Below are positions 63,069-64,000 of a stretch of DNA of 64,000 bases, piece by piece. Position 1 is the first letter of the stretch. Each line of letters starts with the position of its first letter. The notes under the pieces are model-generated. The model was not told where the DNA came from, did no database searches, and saw only the letters and a program-made list of their open reading frames with translations. Made by a program: the position numbers and the translations under genes. Source of the DNA: AP-15 sp963700195 (GTDB lineage: Bacteria > Pseudomonadota > Alphaproteobacteria > ATCC43930 > CGMCC-115725); contig CAVOWQ010000008.1 in assembly GCA_963700195.1 (NCBI GenBank), forward strand, positions 62,001 to 126,000, in the 5' to 3' direction.

Positions 63069-64000
63069 TCAGAATGCCGCGGCGGTTATCGCTTGCGCGG
63101 TCAGGGCGATGCCGGGTCGCGTCCGCACATGGACGACGGCGACGTCGTCGGCGTAGAGCCGCCGCCAGCCCGGCAGATGGTCGAGCAGGAGGGCGGCGGG
63201 GCGCTCCGGCGCGATCAATGTCCAGGCGATGCCGTACTGGTCGAGCAGCTTTGGCAGCTCGTCGCTCTCCAGCAGCATCGCTTGGACATAGCGCTTGATG
63301 AATTCGTCGCCGTAAAGCTCGGCCCGCCCGTCGATAAAGGGCGGGATGCCGGCAAAGATCAGGTAGCCGCCAAAGCCGTAATCGTTGAGGACCGGGCCGG
63401 TCACGTGAGCCGCCTCCGCCACGGCGAGGGCCGCCGCCGGCATCGCGACATCCGGGCGGGCCGCGGCGCCGTGCAGCACGGCGGCGCTGACGCGCCGCCA
63501 GCAGCGCGCCGGCGAGTGCGACGCCGCGACGGGACGCCGGCTTTGCCAGCTCCGCCAGGCTGCGGTCGACCGGACCGGCCGAACGGCCGGCCGTCAATGC
63601 CCTCAGCTGCGGGGCGAGCGCCGGGGCGAGCAGCAACGGGGCGACGAGGCCGACCAGCTCGCCGTGGCGGCGATGCTGCAACGCCATGTGCAACAACAAC
63701 AACAGCATCAATAGCCGGGTCGGCGGCAGCCGCCAGCCTAGCGCGAAACCGACGAACAGCACGACGGCGAGCCACAGTTCGAGCGGCTCGAAGGACTGGA
63801 AATCGGGGCTGCGCCATTCGACCAGCTGCCCCATCGCAAAGCTCATCCCGGTGAGGCGGAACGGCAGCAGCAGCCCGGCGACGCCATAGGGGGTGAGGAG
63901 CGCCGCACCGACCGCCAGCACGCCGAAGAAGGCCCAGCCGCCCGCCGCCCGGCGCCGGGTGCGCCAATCCGGGGCGAGCAGCACCGCCTCGGCGGCCAAC
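63069..64000 (-). CDS. Multi-spanning membrane protein, N-terminus beyond window, one frameshift
   Basis: Partial. TM helices GWAFFGVLAVGAALLTPYGV then AGLLLPF and RLLMLLLLLHMALQHRRHGE, LVGLVAPLLLAPALAPQLRA, then a one-base shift near 63,485 and the soluble part VAEAAHVTGPVLNDYGFGGY then LIFAGIPPFIDGRAELYGDE, FIKRYVQAMLLESDELPKLL and LLDHLPGWRRLYADDVAVVH. The NDYxFGGYLI...G...FIDGRAELYG segment is common to a family of bacterial integral membrane proteins distantly related to GT-C glycosyltransferases. Function unknown. Start not in window. Confidence 0.75.

Noticed and set aside
1..64000. CRISPR arrays, rRNA, tRNA, transposases, phage genes
   Set aside because: Scanned for regularly spaced repeats, tRNA T-loop patterns outside genes, and transposase or integrase motifs. 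None was found convincingly.

Overview
The window is a high-GC stretch of bacterial chromosome that fits an alphaproteobacterium, probably a soil or freshwater member of Rhizobiales or Rhodospirillales. The evidence is the dgt-argS gene order, a SciP-like DUF1153 gene, the hopanoid-linked pair hpnM-hpnN, a CpaE-type tad locus and a palindromic repeat of the kind common in Bradyrhizobium relatives. No species can be named. I saw no rRNA, tRNA, CRISPR array, transposase or prophage.

Layout. Positions 1-3,051 (minus strand) hold dgt, a DUF4258/DUF2283 pair and argS, which runs off the left edge. Positions 3,250-6,119 hold a small protein, a patatin-like lipoprotein and a luciferase-family monooxygenase. 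Positions 6,212-10,573 hold a SciP-like gene and hpnM-hpnN. Positions 10,621-32,711 are a catabolic and transport region: a ThDP enzyme, two aldolases, a DUF3311 + sodium:solute symporter pair, a second luciferase-family enzyme, small alpha/beta-barrel oxygenase-like proteins, an ATP-grasp ligase, an SDR, a 3-hydroxyisobutyrate dehydrogenase-like enzyme, two MFS exporters, an ABC exporter, an amidohydrolase and an Ldh-family dehydrogenase. Scattered through it are remnants of hypA/hypB and of a peptide-binding protein, and a catalytically degenerate cyclase carrying six exact-length 20-residue repeats.

Positions 33,335-49,042 are one co-oriented minus-strand block. Four tandem GT87 (DUF2029) glycosyltransferases lie upstream of a tad (Flp pilus) locus, ordered flp x3, cpaA, cpaB, cpaE, tadA, tadB, tadC, tadG, tadE, tadE-like and an isoprenylcysteine methyltransferase-like gene. 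No secretin gene (cpaC/rcpA) is present. Positions 49,264-61,766 form a surface-glycan cluster: Gfo/Idh/MocA oxidoreductase, NAD-epimerase, DegT aminotransferases, hexapeptide acyltransferases, GT2, a methyltransferase and two large membrane glycosyltransferases, one of the GT22 mannosyltransferase type. The window ends with an ECF sigma factor and a truncated membrane protein.

The most important caution is that about 20 of roughly 60 genes are broken by single-base indels, mostly +1 and often in G/C runs, while both halves stay fully conserved. This looks like uncorrected sequencing or assembly error rather than gene decay. Such genes are annotated here over their full conserved span, with the approximate shift point given.
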